From Lachnospiraceae bacterium (lineage in GTDB: Bacteria > Bacillota_A > Clostridia > Lachnospirales > Lachnospiraceae), in NCBI GenBank assembly GCA_024699595.1, contig JAILPG010000150.1, positions 1 to 31,532 of the forward strand: DNA of 31,532 bases. The letters are read 5' to 3'. Positions within the stretch are counted from its first letter, which is position 1, and every line of letters starts with the position of its first letter. Made by a program: the position numbers and the translations under genes. The notes beneath the pieces are model-generated. The model searched no databases. It was not told the origin of the DNA and saw nothing but the letters and a program-made list of their open reading frames with translations. Of the stretch, positions 15,977-25,102 are shown piece by piece.

Positions 15977-18514
15977 GTGGATAATATCAAAATTCCAGGA
16001 CAATTGGTATTCGGACTTGATATAGGAACGCGCAGTCTGGTCGGAACCGTAGGCTATATGACGGATGAGGTGTTTCATGTTGTCGCTCAGTGCGTCAGGG
16101 AACATGAAACGCGTTCGATGCTTGACGGACAGATCCATAACATAGAGGTTGTCGGCAACTCCATAAGGGCCGTGAAAAATGATCTCGAAGCACAGATCGG
16201 AAGGGAGCTTCATGAGGTCTGTATAGCTGCCGCAGGAAGAGTATTGAAGACTGTGACCATCCGTGCGGATATGGAATTCCCTGAAGAGGTGGTCTTAGAC
16301 GGGGAAAACGTATACTCACTGGATATGCTCGGTGTGGAAAAGGCATATGAGCAGTTTCAGAAGGAAAACGAAGTAGATACCAAGTTCTACTGTGTAGGAT
16401 ACACGGTGGTCAATTATTACCTCAATGATTATCCCATCTCTACTCTTGAACAGCATACGGCCAAAAGGATCGCGGTAGAGCTTATAGCAACGTTCCTGCC
16501 TGATGAGGTCGTGGACGGACTCTACAGGGCAGTGGAGAGTGCGGGACTGCAGGTATCGAATCTTACGCTGGAGCCTATTGCCGCAATGCAGGTGGCAATA
16601 CCTGTAATGTACAGGATGCTCAATATCGCACTGGTGGATGTGGGGGCCGGAACCTCGGATATCTGTGTGACCAGTGACGGAAGTATCATCGCCTACGGAA
16701 TGATCCCGATGGCAGGAGATGAGCTTACAGAAGTTATCGCAAAGCACTGTCTCGTGGATTTTGCCACTGCCGAAAGGATCAAGACCTCGGTAGCGAAAAA
16801 GAAACCCATAAGTTACAAGGATATCATGGGCACTCCACAGAAGATAACGCCCGATGAGGTATTAAAGATCACGATGCCCGTCGTGCAGACGATGACTAAG
16901 GAGATCGCCGAAAAGATCAAGTATTTAAACGGCGGAAAGAGCGTTGCCGCTGTATTTGTGGTAGGCGGAGGCGGAAAGCTCCCGACATTTACCGAATGCC
17001 TTGCAAAAGAGCTTGGTATAGACAAGGCAAGATGTGCTCTAAGGGGCGAGGAAGTACTTAAGGATATCGATTATCAGAACGGAAAACCCAATACGGATTC
17101 CCTGTTTGTGACCCCGATAGGCATATGCCTAAACTTCTATGATTCAAAGAACAATTTCATCTTTGTAAACTTTAACGGCGAGAGGATAAAGCTATACGAT
17201 AACGGCCATCTGCTCCTTGTAGATGCCGCTCTTCAGGCGGGCTTCCCGAATGAGGGCCTGTTCCCGAGAAGAGGCGATGAGTTAAGCTTTACCGTTGACG
17301 GAAAGGCGATGATGGTAAGAGGAGAGCTTGGAGAGCCTGCCGTTATCACCTTAAACGGTGCCGAAGTAAACATGAATACCGAAATAAGAGCAGGTGACAG
17401 GATCGTTGTAAAGGAATCGACAAAGGGCGAGCCTGCAAATATGGAGCTTAGAAAGGTTCCGGGCTTTGAATCTTCTATCTATGTAAATGTTAACGGCACG
17501 AATATAGAGCTTCCTAGATTTGCCGAGGTAAACGGAAACCTGCAGTCCGGATATTATGACATAAAGACCGGCGACGAAGTGAAGATGCTTGATTATTATA
17601 CTGTCAGACAGGTGGCTGAGTTTATGGATGTCATCCTTAAAAAGGATATGAACATCTATGTAAACAACAAGCTTTCCACTCTTGATGATAAGGTCTACAA
17701 CAACTTTTCCCTTATCTGGAGCCTTGAGGAGCTGGAGCTGTCGGATGTTGATAAATACGGAATGGGCGGACCGGAAGCCGGGAGCTTTTCGGAGCTTTCT
17801 GCGGATGAAGAATACAAGACCGGTGATGCCATGGCTCCGGAAGGCGTAAAAAGACCTTCACTTGAGGGCGGCATCGAAAGACTTGTAAGCAGTAAGAGCC
17901 CGGTACCTGCGGCAAATAATGTTAGGCCTCCTGAGGCACCCGTTCCTTCCGTTTCTGCAGACGCAAAAGAACCGGAAGACAGCATGACTTCCATGACGGA
18001 GAGGAGAGATGATAGTGACTCGCTTCCGTTTTCCTTTCTGTCCGAGACATTTGATGAAGCAGATGCATTCAAACGGGAAGAACCTGCAGATACGGGCGAT
18101 GAGGATGAGACTTCGGGTTATACGGATCAGACCGGGGATGATGCAGATGAGACAGCGGGTGATATGGCCGGAGTGCCCGACGGGATGTCTGCTGAAAAAA
18201 GCAGCTCAAGACCGATCGACATGATCCGTGAGATGCAGGCTGAAAAGAGAGAAGCGGCAAACGCTCCGGATGCGGATACAAATGTAAGGAACATGGATCC
18301 GGTAGGTATGCCGTTGCATGTTACCATCAATGGCAAGGAAATAACCCTTACGGGCAAGAAGGATTATATATTCGTCGACATTTTTGATTTTTATGATTTT
18401 GATCTGTCAAAGCCGAAGGGCAGATCGGTTGTCACAAGGGTAAACGGAATGCCCGCACAGTATGCAGGCATACTTAATGAGGGAGATAAGATAGATCTGT
18501 ATTGGGGAGAGTAA
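15977..18514 (+). CDS. FtsA-like actin-fold ATPase with beta-grasp-like C-terminal extension
   Basis: Residues 1-385 form an actin-fold domain of the FtsA/PilM group: phosphate-1 loop FGLDIGTRSLVG (12-23), phosphate-2 loop LVDVGAGTSDIC (219-230), and adenosine motif FVVGGGGKLPTF (327-338). The 845-residue length is about twice that of FtsA. The rest holds modules of one pattern, a short strand ending in NG and later a GD-containing turn: about 395-480, 501-580 and 779-845. The last two are separated by an acidic, probably disordered linker (590-770). These modules look like ThiS/MoaD or SLBB-type beta-grasp folds. I see no FtsA-type amphipathic membrane helix at the C-terminus. A GTG start at 15977 is chosen because GGAGAGG lies eight bases before it; a GTG at 15956 overlapping coaE is the alternative. 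Its exact role is unknown. Confidence 0.85.
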   Translation: MDNIKIPGQLVFGLDIGTRSLVGTVGYMTDEVFHVVAQCVREHETRSMLDGQIHNIEVVGNSIRAVKNDLEAQIGRELHEVCIAAAGRVLKTVTIRADMEFPEEVVLDGENVYSLDMLGVEKAYEQFQKENEVDTKFYCVGYTVVNYYLNDYPISTLEQHTAKRIAVELIATFLPDEVVDGLYRAVESAGLQVSNLTLEPIAAMQVAIPVMYRMLNIALVDVGAGTSDICVTSDGSIIAYGMIPMAGDELTEVIAKHCLVDFATAERIKTSVAKKKPISYKDIMGTPQKITPDEVLKITMPVVQTMTKEIAEKIKYLNGGKSVAAVFVVGGGGKLPTFTECLAKELGIDKARCALRGEEVLKDIDYQNGKPNTDSLFVTPIGICLNFYDSKNNFIFVNFNGERIKLYDNGHLLLVDAALQAGFPNEGLFPRRGDELSFTVDGKAMMVRGELGEPAVITLNGAEVNMNTEIRAGDRIVVKESTKGEPANMELRKVPGFESSIYVNVNGTNIELPRFAEVNGNLQSGYYDIKTGDEVKMLDYYTVRQVAEFMDVILKKDMNIYVNNKLSTLDDKVYNNFSLIWSLEELELSDVDKYGMGGPEAGSFSELSADEEYKTGDAMAPEGVKRPSLEGGIERLVSSKSPVPAANNVRPPEAPVPSVSADAKEPEDSMTSMTERRDDSDSLPFSFLSETFDEADAFKREEPADTGDEDETSGYTDQTGDDADETAGDMAGVPDGMSAEKSSSRPIDMIREMQAEKREAANAPDADTNVRNMDPVGMPLHVTINGKEITLTGKKDYIFVDIFDFYDFDLSKPKGRSVVTRVNGMPAQYAGILNEGDKIDLYWGE

Positions 18515-18545
18515 GGATCACCCGATGCGGGAAAGAGGGGATAAA

Positions 18546-19343
18546 ATGGAAATATGCAGCATTGCAAGCGGCAGCAGCGGAAATTGCATTTATGTGGGTA
18601 CCGAAAACACGCATCTGCTGGTGGATGTGGGTATAAGCGGAAAGAAGACTGAGGCCGGTCTTAATGCACTGGGATTAAAACCTGAGGATCTTGACGGGAT
18701 ACTGATAACCCATGAGCATTCCGATCACATTGCAGGGTTAGGTATAATCGCACGAAGATACGGAATACCCGTATATGCGACCAAAGGAACGATAAAGGGT
18801 ATAGAAAATGCCGTATCTACAGGTGAGATACCGCCTGAGCTCTTCCACACCGTGAGGGCAGATGACAGCTTTATGATTGAGGATATCGTGGTAGATCCCG
18901 TAAAGATTTCCCATGATGCCAACGAACCCGTAGCGTATAAGCTTTCAAAGGGGATGCACTCGGTGGGAGTGCTTACGGATCTCGGAAAATACGATGATTA
19001 CATCGTAAACAGTTTTGCCGGTGTTGAAGCTGTCCTGATCGAATCCAATCATGACGTCAATATGCTGCAGGTCGGGAAATATCCATATCAGCTTAAGCAG
19101 AGGATACTGGGTGACAGGGGCCATCTCTCCAACGAAGACTGCGGAAAACTGTTGTGCAGGCTGCTGCATGATGATCTTAAGACAATTCTGCTTGGGCATC
19201 TGAGCAAGGAGAACAATCTCGAAGAGCTTGCCTACGAAACCGTAAGGCTTGAGATACTGATGGACAAATGCAGATACAATCCCGGCGATTTCGAGATAAG
19301 GGTGGCCGGAAGAACGGAAATGTCAGCACGCATAGCAGTCTGA
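18546..19343 (+). CDS. yycJ: YycJ/WalJ-type metallo-beta-lactamase-fold hydrolase
   Basis: This 265-residue protein has the metal-binding motif THEHSDH (55-61), a later SHDAN block, and the GHLSNEDCG segment typical of the YycJ family, which opens with the signature SIASGSSGNCIYVG. Family members are described as 5'-3' DNA exonucleases, in Bacillus encoded beside the WalRK system; walRK is not present here. The start at 18546 is chosen because AGAGGGG lies just before it and family members begin at this point; the ATG at 18525 is a weaker alternative. Confidence 0.9.
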   Translation: MEICSIASGSSGNCIYVGTENTHLLVDVGISGKKTEAGLNALGLKPEDLDGILITHEHSDHIAGLGIIARRYGIPVYATKGTIKGIENAVSTGEIPPELFHTVRADDSFMIEDIVVDPVKISHDANEPVAYKLSKGMHSVGVLTDLGKYDDYIVNSFAGVEAVLIESNHDVNMLQVGKYPYQLKQRILGDRGHLSNEDCGKLLCRLLHDDLKTILLGHLSKENNLEELAYETVRLEILMDKCRYNPGDFEIRVAGRTEMSARIAV

Positions 19344-19361
19344 TCAAAAGGAGACATAATC

Positions 19362-19634
19362 ATGAAGAAAATAATCATTACTGTTGTCGGAAAGGATACG
19401 GTGGGGATAATCGCGAAGGTCTGCACGTATCTTGCAGGCAACAGGATCAATATACTGGATATATCACAGACTATCGTTTCAGGTTACTTTAACATGATGA
19501 TGATCGTGGATATAAGCGGGTCAGTAAAGCCTTTTAATGATATCTCTGATGAACTTACGCAGATAGGCGAGGAGATCGGTGTCGTAATACGCTGCCAGAG
19601 AGAAGAGATATTCGACAATATGCACAGGATTTAG
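19362..19634 (+). CDS. ACT domain protein (UPF0237 family)
   Basis: This 90-residue protein is a single ACT domain with the typical GKDTVGIIAKVCTYLA helix start and the NILDISQTIV strand. ACT domains bind small ligands, often amino acids, and regulate a partner. It has a strong AAAGGAGA ribosome binding site and lies 12 bases before the UPF0210 gene. The two families often occur as a pair, so this is probably its regulatory partner. Confidence 0.93.
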   Translation: MKKIIITVVGKDTVGIIAKVCTYLAGNRINILDISQTIVSGYFNMMMIVDISGSVKPFNDISDELTQIGEEIGVVIRCQREEIFDNMHRI

Positions 19635-19646
19635 CCGGAGGTTCTT

Positions 19647-21011
19647 ATGATCAGCATATATGAGGTTAATGAGACCAATGAAATGATAGAAAAGGAGAAC
19701 CTTGACGTAAGAACGATCACCATGGGTATCAGCCTTTTTGACTGTATCTCTGACGATAAGGACAGGCTTAAGGACAATATCTACAACAGGATCGTTACTC
19801 TCGCAAAGGATCTTGTTCCCGTCGGAAAAGCCATTGAAAGCGAATTCGGTATTCCCATAGTAAACAAACGTATATCGGTTACCCCCATTGCTATGATCGG
19901 TGCAGGTGCGTGTAAGACTCCCGAGGATTTTGTGGAGCTTGCAATGGTGCTTGACAGAGCTGCTAAAGCAGTGGGAGTCAACTTTATCGGCGGCTATTCA
20001 GCTCTGGTATCCAAGGGAATGACCCGTGCCGAGGAGCTTCTCATAAGATCCATTCCCGAAGCACTGTCAAGGACTGACGTGGTATGCAGCTCGGTAAATG
20101 TGGGTTCCACCAAGACCGGGATAGATATGGATGCTGTCCGTTTAATGGGACAGATGATAAAAGAGACCGCACAGCTTACGGCTGAAAGGGATTCCCTCGG
20201 CTGCGCAAAACTGGTTGTTTTCTGCAATGCCCCCGATGACAATCCTTTCATGGCCGGAGCCTTTAACGGTGTTACGGAAGGCGACTGCGTGATAAATGTA
20301 GGCGTCAGCGGACCGGGAGTGGTAAAGAATGCCGTCTCAAAGGTGAAGGGCGAGAGCTTTGAAGTCTTATGTGAGACCATCAAGAAGACGGCTTTTAAGG
20401 TTACAAGAGTCGGGCAGCTCGTTGCAAGAGAAGCATCCGAAAGACTGAATGTTCCGTTTGGAATAGTGGATCTGTCGCTTGCGCCCACACCGGCGATAGG
20501 AGATTCCGTTGCTGATATCCTGTGCGAGATGGGCCTTGAATGCACCGGCGCCCCCGGTACCACAGCGGCTCTTGCACTGTTAAACGATCAGGTAAAAAAA
20601 GGCGGAGTCATGGCATCCTCCTATGTGGGCGGACTGAGCGGAGCTTTTATTCCGGTAAGTGAGGACCAGGGAATGGTAGACGCCGTGAACAAGGGTGCCC
20701 TGTCCATTGAAAAGCTTGAGGCAATGACCTGTGTATGTTCTGTGGGTCTTGATATGATAGCAGTACCCGGCGATGTAAGCGCATCAACTATATCCGGGAT
20801 CATAGCCGATGAGATGGCGATAGGAATGATCAATCAGAAGACGACTGCTGTAAGGCTTATTCCCGTTTCGGGAAAAGGAGTGGGAGATACGGTCGAGTTC
20901 GGAGGGCTTTTAGGACATGCTCCGATCATGAATGTAAACAGATTCTCCTGCGATGCATTCATTAACCGCGGCGGCAGGATACCTGCTCCGATACATTCGT
21001 TCAAAAACTGA
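19647..21011 (+). CDS. UPF0210 (DUF711) family protein
   Basis: This 454-residue protein belongs to the conserved UPF0210 family, distantly related in fold to pyruvate formate-lyase, with no firmly known reaction. Recognisable segments are the N-terminal [14 protein letters not shown], the glycine-rich [14 protein letters not shown], and [18 protein letters not shown]. It is full length, preceded by CGGAGG, and adjacent to its usual ACT-domain partner. It is the last gene of the operon and ends at a hairpin shared with the convergent tmcAL gene. Confidence 0.93.
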   Translation: MISIYEVNETNEMIEKENLDVRTITMGISLFDCISDDKDRLKDNIYNRIVTLAKDLVPVGKAIESEFGIPIVNKRISVTPIAMIGAGACKTPEDFVELAMVLDRAAKAVGVNFIGGYSALVSKGMTRAEELLIRSIPEALSRTDVVCSSVNVGSTKTGIDMDAVRLMGQMIKETAQLTAERDSLGCAKLVVFCNAPDDNPFMAGAFNGVTEGDCVINVGVSGPGVVKNAVSKVKGESFEVLCETIKKTAFKVTRVGQLVAREASERLNVPFGIVDLSLAPTPAIGDSVADILCEMGLECTGAPGTTAALALLNDQVKKGGVMASSYVGGLSGAFIPVSEDQGMVDAVNKGALSIEKLEAMTCVCSVGLDMIAVPGDVSASTISGIIADEMAIGMINQKTTAVRLIPVSGKGVGDTVEFGGLLGHAPIMNVNRFSCDAFINRGGRIPAPIHSFKN

Positions 21012-21031
21012 GACCGGGCGTATCTCAGTTT
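21005..21031. terminator. Hairpin terminator between convergent genes
   Basis: The arms AAACTGAGA (21005-21013) and TCTCAGTTT (21023-21031) form a nine-pair stem that overlaps the ends of both convergent genes. The minus strand has a clean T-run after the stem; the plus strand tail (TTTATC) is weaker. Only 13 bases separate the two stop codons. Confidence 0.7.
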
Positions 21032-22302
21032 ATCAGAACTATCTTTTTCGTATACTCATATGAGAAGGGTCTGTTAAACTTCCAAGCGGCGACGGATTCA
21101 TACAGATCTGCAGCCTGGATGTCTTCATACAGCATAGCCGTTCCGGTTTCATCCGTGACTATGCTTTTGTGATCGGCAAGCTTACTGATAAACGGGATAA
21201 GGGAATGCTCCTTGAGTGTATGCATCAGATCTTCGGCATTTCTGTTAAGACCGAGTATCCTTGCATAGTAATGTCCCTGTGAAAGCCTGCTTTCCATGCT
21301 CCTGCTGTCAATATCAAGCAGAATGTGCATAAGGCATCTGCAAAGACGGGTGTAGGTCATATCCCTGCTCTTTACTTTTTCACAAAGATCTGTAAAGGAT
21401 GAAGCCTTTCTGTAGGTATTAAGGATCCTTGATGACAGATCTTCACTTACGTCAAGATAGCCCGAAAGGGCTTTTCTTTTTGCCCTGTCCCTGTCGGTGT
21501 TCTGCTTAAGAGAAAGGGTATAAAGGGAGTGAAGCTTATAAAACAGGATGGAAGAAAGATCATTTTCATGTACCGGAAAGCTTTTGTTAAGCGCAGAGCT
21601 TAGGATCTGAAGGCTGCTGTCCGGGATCAGGCTGCACAGATCAAAAAGAGCTTCCTTGTGTGACATGATCTCTTTTCTGATCGCTGAGCCCGAAAGGGCG
21701 CCGGGCTCCGTATCGTGATGATCCGATATGATACGTTTAACCGAAAGAGGCTTTATGTCCGAATGAAGCTTTAAGAGTGCACGTATGTAGTAGATCCCGA
21801 GAGCATTGTTTGGAGCTTTCAGTATATCTGCATCTTCCACGTCAAGCCCTGTTTCAATGAGCGCATCAGACATTGCAAGAGGATAGCTTTTGCCCTGCTT
21901 AAGATGTTCTTTAATGCGCCGGTTTAAGGCTTCATTATCTTCTTTAAGAGTGTACTGCGCAAGCTTTTCAAGCTTTTTCGTATCCGCATTTTCAGCTCCA
22001 AAACACAGACAGTCAACGGCTCCGAGCTTATCGGCAAGAGATACAGCGCCGTAGGCATAGTTTTCGATGCTGCTTAAGCAATAACAGACGGGAAGCTCGA
22101 TCACAAGATCCGCACCTCCCCTCAGAGCCATCTCAGCTCTTGTGTATTTGTCCGTGATCGCAGGTGTTCCCCGCTGCACGAAATCACCGGACATGATGCA
22201 GATGATATGATCGGCACCAGTTACCTCGCGCGCTTTCTGTATCTGATACAGATGTCCTTTGTGGAATGGATTGTATTCTGCTATGACGGCTGTTATCTTC
22301 AT
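21025..22302 (-). CDS. tmcAL: tRNA(Met) cytidine acetate ligase (TmcAL, YlbM family)
   Basis: TmcAL activates acetate with ATP and acetylates the wobble cytidine of elongator tRNA-Met. The 425-residue protein has the nucleotidyltransferase motif AEYNPFHKGHLYQ (HxGH at 14-17), MSGDFVQRG, the GGADLVIELP segment and a C-terminal GSAIRKEI motif. The start at 22302 is chosen because AAGAGG lies eight bases upstream and family members start at this position. A longer reading frame to 22602 would overlap pta and its promoter and is rejected. Confidence 0.93.
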   Translation of the reverse strand: MKITAVIAEYNPFHKGHLYQIQKAREVTGADHIICIMSGDFVQRGTPAITDKYTRAEMALRGGADLVIELPVCYCLSSIENYAYGAVSLADKLGAVDCLCFGAENADTKKLEKLAQYTLKEDNEALNRRIKEHLKQGKSYPLAMSDALIETGLDVEDADILKAPNNALGIYYIRALLKLHSDIKPLSVKRIISDHHDTEPGALSGSAIRKEIMSHKEALFDLCSLIPDSSLQILSSALNKSFPVHENDLSSILFYKLHSLYTLSLKQNTDRDRAKRKALSGYLDVSEDLSSRILNTYRKASSFTDLCEKVKSRDMTYTRLCRCLMHILLDIDSRSMESRLSQGHYYARILGLNRNAEDLMHTLKEHSLIPFISKLADHKSIVTDETGTAMLYEDIQAADLYESVAAWKFNRPFSYEYTKKIVLIN

Positions 22303-22363
22303 GAGCTGATACCTCTTAAGATCCCGGCCGGTATTTTGCCGGATTATGGGAAAAAATGTGTTT

Positions 22364-22392
22364 TTGACACTGATATTATTATAAGTTATAAT
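22364..22392 (+). promoter_or_regulatory. Perfect-consensus promoter of pta
   Basis: TTGACA (22364-22369) and TATAAT (22387-22392) are separated by exactly 17 bases, matching the sigma-A consensus at all twelve positions. A short TGTC-AAAA-GACA dyad (22402-22413) lies in the leader. Such a strong promoter predicts high constitutive expression. Confidence 0.88.
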
Positions 22393-22431
22393 ATATTCTG
22401 ATGTCAAAAGACAACGGAAGGGGTTACAAAA

Positions 22432-23439
22432 ATGGCTTTTATAGATCAGATCAAGGAAAGGGCAAAGCAGGATGTAAAAAGGATCGTAATGCCCGAAACT
22501 AATGACAGACGTACTCTGATGGCTGCAGCCACCGTAATACGGGAAGGCATAGCAGACATCATATTTGTCGGAAAAAGAGAAAAGATCATGGAGGGAGCCC
22601 ACTGGCTCGATCTCGATCTTGACAGGGTTAAAATAGTAGATCCGGAGACAACTGACAAGCTTGATTCATATATCGACAAGCTCTATGAGCTGAGAAGAGC
22701 AAAGGGAATGACTCTTGAAGCGGCAAGGGAGAGGCTTCTTACCGATGAGCTTATGTTCGGAGTCATGATGGTAAAGATGGGTGATGCCGACGGAATGGTT
22801 GCAGGAGCCTGTCACGCTACGGCAGATGTATTAAGGCCGTCACTTCAGATACTCAGAACCGCACCGGGAGTAGAGATCGTATCAGGTTTCTTCATACTCG
22901 ATGTTCCGAATTGTCCGTACGGTGCTGACGGAACCTTCCTGTTTGCAGACTGCGGACTCAATCAGGATCCCAATCCCGAGGAACTGGCCTGCATAGCCAA
23001 TTCTTCCGCAAAGAGCTTCACCAATCTCGTGGGACACAAGCCCATAATAGCGCTTTTATCGCATTCGACAAAGGGCTCGGCAAAGCATCCGTTGGTAGAT
23101 AAGGTTGTGGAGGCTACAAGGATAGCACAGGAAAAATATCCCACCCTTATGATCGACGGAGAACTGCAGACGGATGCGGCACTTGTTGAGAGCGTTGCAA
23201 GAACAAAAGCTCCCTGCTCTGAGGTTGCGGGACATGCAAATGTACTTATCTTCCCCAATCTTGACTGCGGAAATATCGGCTACAAATTAGTGGAGAGACT
23301 CGGAGGCGCAGATGCCTTCGGACCGATGTTACAGGGCCTTGCAAGACCGGTAAATGACCTCTCGAGAGGATGCAATGCCGATGACATAGTCGGAGTTGTT
23401 GCACTGACCGCGGTACAGGCACAGCTCATCATGGATTAA
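22432..23439 (+). CDS. pta: Phosphate acetyltransferase
   Basis: Pta interconverts acetyl-CoA and acetyl phosphate, feeding acetate kinase for ATP gain in fermentation. The 335-residue short form has the family blocks VGACHATADVLRPSLQIL, ADCGLNQDPNPEELA, LSHSTKGSAKHP, DGELQTDAALV and NLDCGNIGYKLVERLGGA. No regulatory N-terminal domain is present. GGAAGGGG lies eight bases before the ATG. ackA is not adjacent, unlike the common pta-ackA pair. Confidence 0.96.
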   Translation: MAFIDQIKERAKQDVKRIVMPETNDRRTLMAAATVIREGIADIIFVGKREKIMEGAHWLDLDLDRVKIVDPETTDKLDSYIDKLYELRRAKGMTLEAARERLLTDELMFGVMMVKMGDADGMVAGACHATADVLRPSLQILRTAPGVEIVSGFFILDVPNCPYGADGTFLFADCGLNQDPNPEELACIANSSAKSFTNLVGHKPIIALLSHSTKGSAKHPLVDKVVEATRIAQEKYPTLMIDGELQTDAALVESVARTKAPCSEVAGHANVLIFPNLDCGNIGYKLVERLGGADAFGPMLQGLARPVNDLSRGCNADDIVGVVALTAVQAQLIMD

Positions 23440-23447
23440 AAAAGTTG

Positions 23448-23476
23448 TTGACAAACCGTGTCTGCATCTATATAAT
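23448..23476 (+). promoter_or_regulatory. Perfect-consensus promoter of rpmF
   Basis: TTGACA (23448-23453) and TATAAT (23471-23476) with a 17-base spacer again match the consensus at all twelve positions. It begins eight bases after the pta stop codon, so rpmF is driven independently. Confidence 0.88.
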
Positions 23477-23512
23477 TCAAAAGTACGCGACGCGACAAGG
23501 GAGGTGTAAGAA

Positions 23513-23692
23513 ATGTCTATTTGTCCGAAAAATAAATCCTCTAAGGGTAGAAGAGATCAGAGAAGAGCAAATTGGAAAATGAATGCCCCCACACTCGTAA
23601 AGTGCAGCAAGTGCGGTGCCCTTATGGTTCCCCACAGAGTATGCAAGGAATGTGGTTCATATAACAAGAAGGAGATCATCCCTCAGGATTGA
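23513..23692 (+). CDS. rpmF: 50S ribosomal protein bL32
   Basis: The 59-residue protein starts MSICPKNKSSKGRRDQRRAN, then has the bL32 core WKMNAPTLVKCSKCG and PHRVCKECGSY. Four cysteines (C31, C34, C44, C47) form a zinc ribbon. The MSICPKNKSSK start, rather than the usual MAVPKRK, is of the type seen in Lachnospiraceae. GGGAGGTG lies just upstream. It has its own promoter and terminator and so is monocistronic. The DUF177 (YceD) gene that often precedes rpmF is missing. Confidence 0.97.
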   Translation: MSICPKNKSSKGRRDQRRANWKMNAPTLVKCSKCGALMVPHRVCKECGSYNKKEIIPQD

Positions 23693-23724
23693 TACTCTTA
23701 AGGATTTGCATGATCATTTGATGT

Positions 23725-23758
23725 AAAAAAGCTGTTGCAGGAATGCAGCAGTTTTTTT
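23725..23758 (+). terminator. Intrinsic terminator after rpmF
   Basis: The arms CTGTTGCA (23732-23739) and TGCAGCAG (23744-23751) with loop GGAA are flanked by an A-run and a seven-base T-run. Confidence 0.92.
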
Positions 23759-23782
23759 GTGCCATCTTATCTGTAGGGCTTC

Positions 23783-23811
23783 TTGCTTTTTGATTTAATG
23801 TCTTGTATAGT
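23783..23811 (+). promoter_or_regulatory. Promoter of the plsX-acpP-rnc-smc-ftsY-ilvA operon
   Basis: TTGCTT (23783-23788) and TATAGT (23806-23811) are separated by 17 bases, about 40 bases before the plsX start. No FapR-like operator was recognised. Confidence 0.6.
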
Positions 23812-23850
23812 TATAGAAAATACGTTGTATAACAGTAAATGGTGACTTTT

Positions 23851-24864
23851 ATGGTTAATGTCGTAGTAGATGCAATGGGTGGAGACAATGCTCCCGAGGC
23901 ACCGATAAAGGGAGCACTTAATGCCGTTGCAAAGCGTTCGGATATAAAGGTTATACTTGCCGGAAAAAAAGATGTTATCGAGGGCGTCCTTTCAAAGTAC
24001 CCCCACGACAGCGACAGGGTGGAGATATATGATGCGAGTGAGGTCATCGAGACCGGCGAGCCGCCTGTCATGGCGATCAGAAAGAAAAAGGATTCTTCCA
24101 TAGTGCGGGGGCTGTACCTTGTAAAAGAGGGAAAGGCTGATGCGTTTATTTCATCTGGAAGTTCAGGTGCGGTATTAGTCGGGGGACAGGTAATAGTCGG
24201 AAGACTAAAGGGAGTTGAAAGACCTCCGCTTGCTCCGCTCATTCCCACACAGGACGGTGTCACCTGTCTTATCGACTGCGGTGCGAACGTTGATGCAAGA
24301 CCTTCTCATCTGGTGCAGTTTGCCAAGATGGGTTCCATATACATGGAAAACGTTATCGGGATAAAGAATCCTAGAGTAGCCATAGTAAATATCGGTGAAG
24401 AAGAGGAAAAGGGAAACATGCTCGTAAAGGAGACTTTTCCGCTTCTTCGAAACTGTCCCGACATTAATTTCATCGGAAGCATAGAAGCAAGGGATATTCC
24501 GCTTGGAAAGGCTGACGTGGTCGTGTGTGAGGCCTTCGTCGGGAATGTGATCCTTAAGTTTTACGAAGGGGTAGGCATTACCCTTAAAAAGGTTTTAAAA
24601 CAGACCTTTATGACAAACATAAAAACAAAGATCGGGGCGCTTCTTGTAAAGAACGATCTTAAAGAGTCCATGAAGAAATTCGATGCCACAGAGTACGGCG
24701 GAGCTCCGCTTTTAGGCCTTAACGGCCTTGTAGTGAAGGCTCACGGCAGTGCAAAGGAAAAGGAAATCTCCATTGCGGTAGAGCAATGTGCCATATTTAA
24801 GGAACAGAAGATAAATGAGAAAATAAACGAAAAAATAAACGTACTTTATCAGGAGGGATTATAG
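23851..24864 (+). CDS. plsX: Phosphate acyltransferase PlsX
   Basis: PlsX makes acyl-phosphate from acyl-ACP for phospholipid synthesis. The 337-residue protein begins with the signature [15 protein letters not shown] and contains [37 protein letters not shown] and [12 protein letters not shown]. The start at 23851 has GGTGA upstream and the usual family N-terminus; an ATG at 23839 would add four residues. The C-terminus ends in three short repeats ([11 protein letters not shown]). acpP starts two bases after the stop. Confidence 0.95.
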   Translation: MVNVVVDAMGGDNAPEAPIKGALNAVAKRSDIKVILAGKKDVIEGVLSKYPHDSDRVEIYDASEVIETGEPPVMAIRKKKDSSIVRGLYLVKEGKADAFISSGSSGAVLVGGQVIVGRLKGVERPPLAPLIPTQDGVTCLIDCGANVDARPSHLVQFAKMGSIYMENVIGIKNPRVAIVNIGEEEEKGNMLVKETFPLLRNCPDINFIGSIEARDIPLGKADVVVCEAFVGNVILKFYEGVGITLKKVLKQTFMTNIKTKIGALLVKNDLKESMKKFDATEYGGAPLLGLNGLVVKAHGSAKEKEISIAVEQCAIFKEQKINEKINEKINVLYQEGL

Positions 24865-24865
24865 T

Positions 24866-25096
24866 ATGGAGTTTGAGAAGATTCAGAAGATCATTGCCGA
24901 AGTGCTGAATGTGGATACCGAGGAGGTTCAGCCGGATACAAAATTTGTAGATGATCTCGGGGCGGACTCGCTAGATATTTTTCAGATCATAATGGGGATA
25001 GAAGAAGAATTCGATATTGAGATCACAACGGATGATGCGGAGAAGATAGTTACTGTGGGAGATGCCTTCGAGCAGATAAAAAATGCTTTGAGCTGA
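24866..25096 (+). CDS. acpP: Acyl carrier protein
   Basis: The 76-residue acidic four-helix protein carries growing fatty acids on a phosphopantetheine arm at S35 in the motif GADSLDIFQ. Family features are the [15 protein letters not shown] loop and the IEEEFDIEI helix. It is preceded by AGGAGGGA, and plsX ends two bases before it. The common DSLDTVELVM sequence is replaced by [10 protein letters not shown], a modest change in helix II, the partner-recognition helix. Confidence 0.96.
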   Translation: MEFEKIQKIIAEVLNVDTEEVQPDTKFVDDLGADSLDIFQIIMGIEEEFDIEITTDDAEKIVTVGDAFEQIKNALS

Positions 25097-25102
25097 GAAT
25101 AG

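Noticed and set aside
22303..22602. N-terminal extension of tmcAL to 22602
   Set aside because: It would overlap pta and its perfect promoter. The ATG at 22302 has a good ribosome binding site and gives the normal family N-terminus.
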